Origin: Alphaproteobacteria bacterium
GTDB taxonomy: Bacteria > Pseudomonadota > Alphaproteobacteria > Micropepsales > Micropepsaceae
Direction: 5' to 3'
Assembly: GCA_947373775.1 (NCBI GenBank)
Contig: CANBZE010000080.1
Coordinates: 1 to 7,457 of the forward strand
Length of the DNA stretch: 7,457 bases
The position numbers and the translations under genes were made by a program. Of the stretch, positions 6,592-7,457 are shown piece after piece (the stretch's first letter is position 1; each line of letters opens with the position of its first letter). The notes beneath the pieces were generated by a model that made no database searches, had not been told where the DNA came from, and saw nothing but the letters and a program-made list of their open reading frames with translations.

Positions 6592-6620
6592 ATCATAAAT
6601 CAATCAAGCTCGGTCATCAC
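6592..6620 (-). promoter_or_regulatory. Weak candidate promoter for the 80-residue peptide gene
   Basis: Read leftward, TATGAT (6592-6597) is a good -10 box, with GTGATG (6615-6620) 17 bases away as a poor -35 box. The leader would be about 37 bases. The perfect dyad at 6628-6642 sits 7 bases upstream of the -35 box, a position suited to an activator, which could explain the weak -35. Confidence 0.35.
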
Positions 6621-6627
6621 CGACGCG

Positions 6628-6642
6628 TCTCACTTAGTGAGA
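6628..6642. repeat. Perfect 15-base dyad, possible operator
   Basis: TCTCACT and AGTGAGA are exact inverted copies around one T. The sequence lies in the 249-base gap between two leftward small genes, just upstream of the candidate promoter at 6592-6620. Its outer half-sites (TCTCA...TGAGA) match those of the hairpin near 1466-1478, so both may belong to one site family. Confidence 0.4.
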
Positions 6643-6732
6643 GGCCATTCAGCACTTCTTCCAATGCGGCGCGAGGAGAACATCAGGATTTGCGGCCCTA
6701 TCCATGGGCAGCAGACATCCGAGGAGTTCATT

Positions 6733-6750
6733 TACTGAGAGGGCAACGCA
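6733..6750 (+). repeat. Short dispersed repeat, copy 2
   Basis: TACTGAGAGGGCAACGCA differs from the copy at 1471-1488 in one base. It lies in the 249-base gap 6550-6798, which otherwise holds the dyad at 6628-6642, hairpins near 6755-6786 and no convincing gene. Confidence 0.4.
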
Positions 6751-6754
6751 CTCG

Positions 6755-6786
6755 CGTCCTGAATTTTCGGACGGGAATGCGCATTC
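6755..6786 (-). other. Hairpin and palindrome after the lipoprotein gene
   Basis: CGTCC (6755-6759) pairs with GGACG (6769-6773), with extra GAA/TTC pairing inside. GAATGCGCATTC (6775-6786) is a perfect palindrome. Both lie within 45 bases past the lipoprotein stop and may fold at the 3' end of its transcript. No T-run follows, so a standard terminator is not shown. Confidence 0.3.
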
Positions 6787-6798
6787 TGCAAAATGCTT

Positions 6799-7248
6799 TC
6801 AGGGCGTCGTGGGCATCACCGGCGGCTGTGGTGAGGTGATTCCGATGAAAAGCCAATGGCTGTAGTTCGGGTTCTGTTTCCATCCCGGCTTGCAGCCGCA
6901 GTCACTCAAAAATTTCCAGAGGGTTTCTTCGGACCTCGATCTGACTTGACTATCCGTCACGCGTTTGGCGTCCCGGTCTGCCGCAAGCGCCTGCATGTCC
7001 GCCGCGTAAACCTCAAACGCATCCATCTTCGTCAAGTTGATGGTCCTGGCGAACCCGCGTTCGGCAGTCAATTGGCAAGCCTGCCACTCGGAATAGTTCT
7101 TAAATTCTTTCGCGGTCCACCTGGTTTTGCAGGCGACCGTCTCCTGCTGCAGTCCGGCGGCAGCCCTTGGCATGATGGATTTGTCGTAGCTGTCTGCGCA
7201 ACCTGCCAGCGTCAGCACAGAGATGGTGATTGTCAGGATGCGACTCAT
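6799..7248 (-). CDS. Lipoprotein of unknown function
   Basis: The 149-residue protein starts with a lipoprotein signal peptide (MSRILTITISVLTLAGCADS). The lipobox LAGC puts the lipid-carrying cysteine at C17. Ser at +2 and +3 relative to typical retention rules is not reached (A18, D19 follow), so outer-membrane transfer is more likely than inner-membrane retention. The mature part is largely helical and charged, with C40 and C58 in the middle and a DCGCKPGW motif (C117, C119) near the end; two disulphides are possible. The tail is Pro-rich. I do not recognise a family. The start at 7248 is preferred over an in-frame ATG at 7269 because GGAGG lies exactly 7 bases upstream of it and the signal peptide begins there. 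A promoter-like sequence lies about 40 bases upstream. Confidence 0.8.
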   Translation of the reverse strand: MSRILTITISVLTLAGCADSYDKSIMPRAAAGLQQETVACKTRWTAKEFKNYSEWQACQLTAERGFARTINLTKMDAFEVYAADMQALAADRDAKRVTDSQVRSRSEETLWKFLSDCGCKPGWKQNPNYSHWLFIGITSPQPPVMPTTP

Positions 7249-7288
7249 GCTTGTGCCTCCCATCTTCAATTAGCTCCACGAGCTCGCC

Positions 7289-7317
7289 ATCATAAACTCG
7301 GGACTAAACCCCCGCAA
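7289..7317 (-). promoter_or_regulatory. Candidate sigma-70 type promoter for the lipoprotein gene
   Basis: Read leftward, TTGCGG (7312-7317) and TATGAT (7289-7294) are separated by exactly 17 bases. Transcription would begin near 7282 and leave a leader of about 34 bases containing the GGAGG ribosome site. It is the best promoter match in the window. Confidence 0.5.
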
Positions 7318-7350
7318 CTCAGCATTCAGCCAAACTGTGACAGTGTCCGA

Positions 7351-7369
7351 ACTGCAGCACTGGTGCAGT
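7351..7369. repeat. Imperfect 19-base dyad upstream of the lipoprotein promoter
   Basis: ACTGCAGCA and TGGTGCAGT are inverted copies around a central C, matching in eight of nine positions. It lies about 34 bases upstream of the candidate -35 box of the lipoprotein gene. A regulator site is possible. The rest of 7249-7457 contains no gene that I can support. Confidence 0.35.
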
Positions 7370-7457
7370 CTGACCCAGGGTTGCGTGTCAGTGCCGCCTA
7401 TGTCTTGCGGTGTGAAATCGTCTTCTAATTCAGCTTTGGCTTATTCGTTGGTTGGTC

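Noticed and set aside
6582..6839. Possible small rightward protein of 85 residues in the gap
   Set aside because: The residues are Arg/His/Ser-rich with no motif, no ribosome site is clear, and it overlaps the lipoprotein end.
6856..7428. Rightward reading frame of 190 codons opposite the lipoprotein
   Set aside because: The lipoprotein strand has a lipobox, a good ribosome site and a promoter; this frame has none of these.
1..7457. tRNA, rRNA, CRISPR array, insertion sequence, toxin-antitoxin or defence genes
   Set aside because: No cloverleaf-like tRNA sequence, regularly spaced repeats, transposase motifs or paired small toxin genes were seen by eye on either strand.

Overview
The window comes from a GC-rich Gram-negative bacterium, most likely a soil or freshwater alphaproteobacterium. 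The support is Sec, Tat and lipoprotein export signals, a periplasmic c-type cytochrome, a bacterial family-41 glycosyltransferase with TPR repeats, and a small secreted protein with a Cys/DDRxWLxC motif of a kind I associate with Alphaproteobacteria. That placement is inference from protein style. No rRNA, tRNA, CRISPR array, transposase or integrase is visible.

Layout from left to right. Three genes read leftward: a TPR/GT41 glycosyltransferase (1507-3402), a Tat-exported TIM-barrel amidohydrolase (325-1365) and a secreted cytochrome c that runs off the left edge (1-316). The last two are 8 bases apart and look co-transcribed. A divergent gap of 167 bases (3403-3569) separates them from three rightward genes: a secreted protein of unknown function (3570-4127), a phage-like 2-oxoglutarate/Fe(II) oxygenase (4267-4884) and a Tat-exported enolase-superfamily enzyme (4933-6207). 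The last two are 48 bases apart and are probably one operon. Two small leftward genes follow: an 80-residue exported peptide (6307-6549) and a 149-residue lipoprotein (6799-7248), each with its own candidate control region. The right end (7249-7457) holds a promoter-like sequence and a dyad but no gene.

How the parts may work together. The amidohydrolase, the cytochrome and the enolase-superfamily enzyme are all predicted to be exported. Related families act as sugar-acid lactonases, electron acceptors for periplasmic dehydrogenases, and acid-sugar dehydratases or racemases. A periplasmic oxidation-lactone-dehydration route is therefore a reasonable hypothesis, but the window does not prove it. 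The GT41 enzyme and the 2OG oxygenase are cytoplasmic modifying enzymes whose substrates cannot be read from sequence.

The most unusual points are the altered catalytic set of the enolase-superfamily enzyme, the phage-like oxygenase whose DNA looks less GC-rich than its neighbours, a proline/alanine-rich insert in the amidohydrolase barrel, and a short near-identical repeat and related dyads (TCTCA...TGAGA) in two distant intergenic gaps. I do not see clear evidence of a complete undescribed defence or mobile system.
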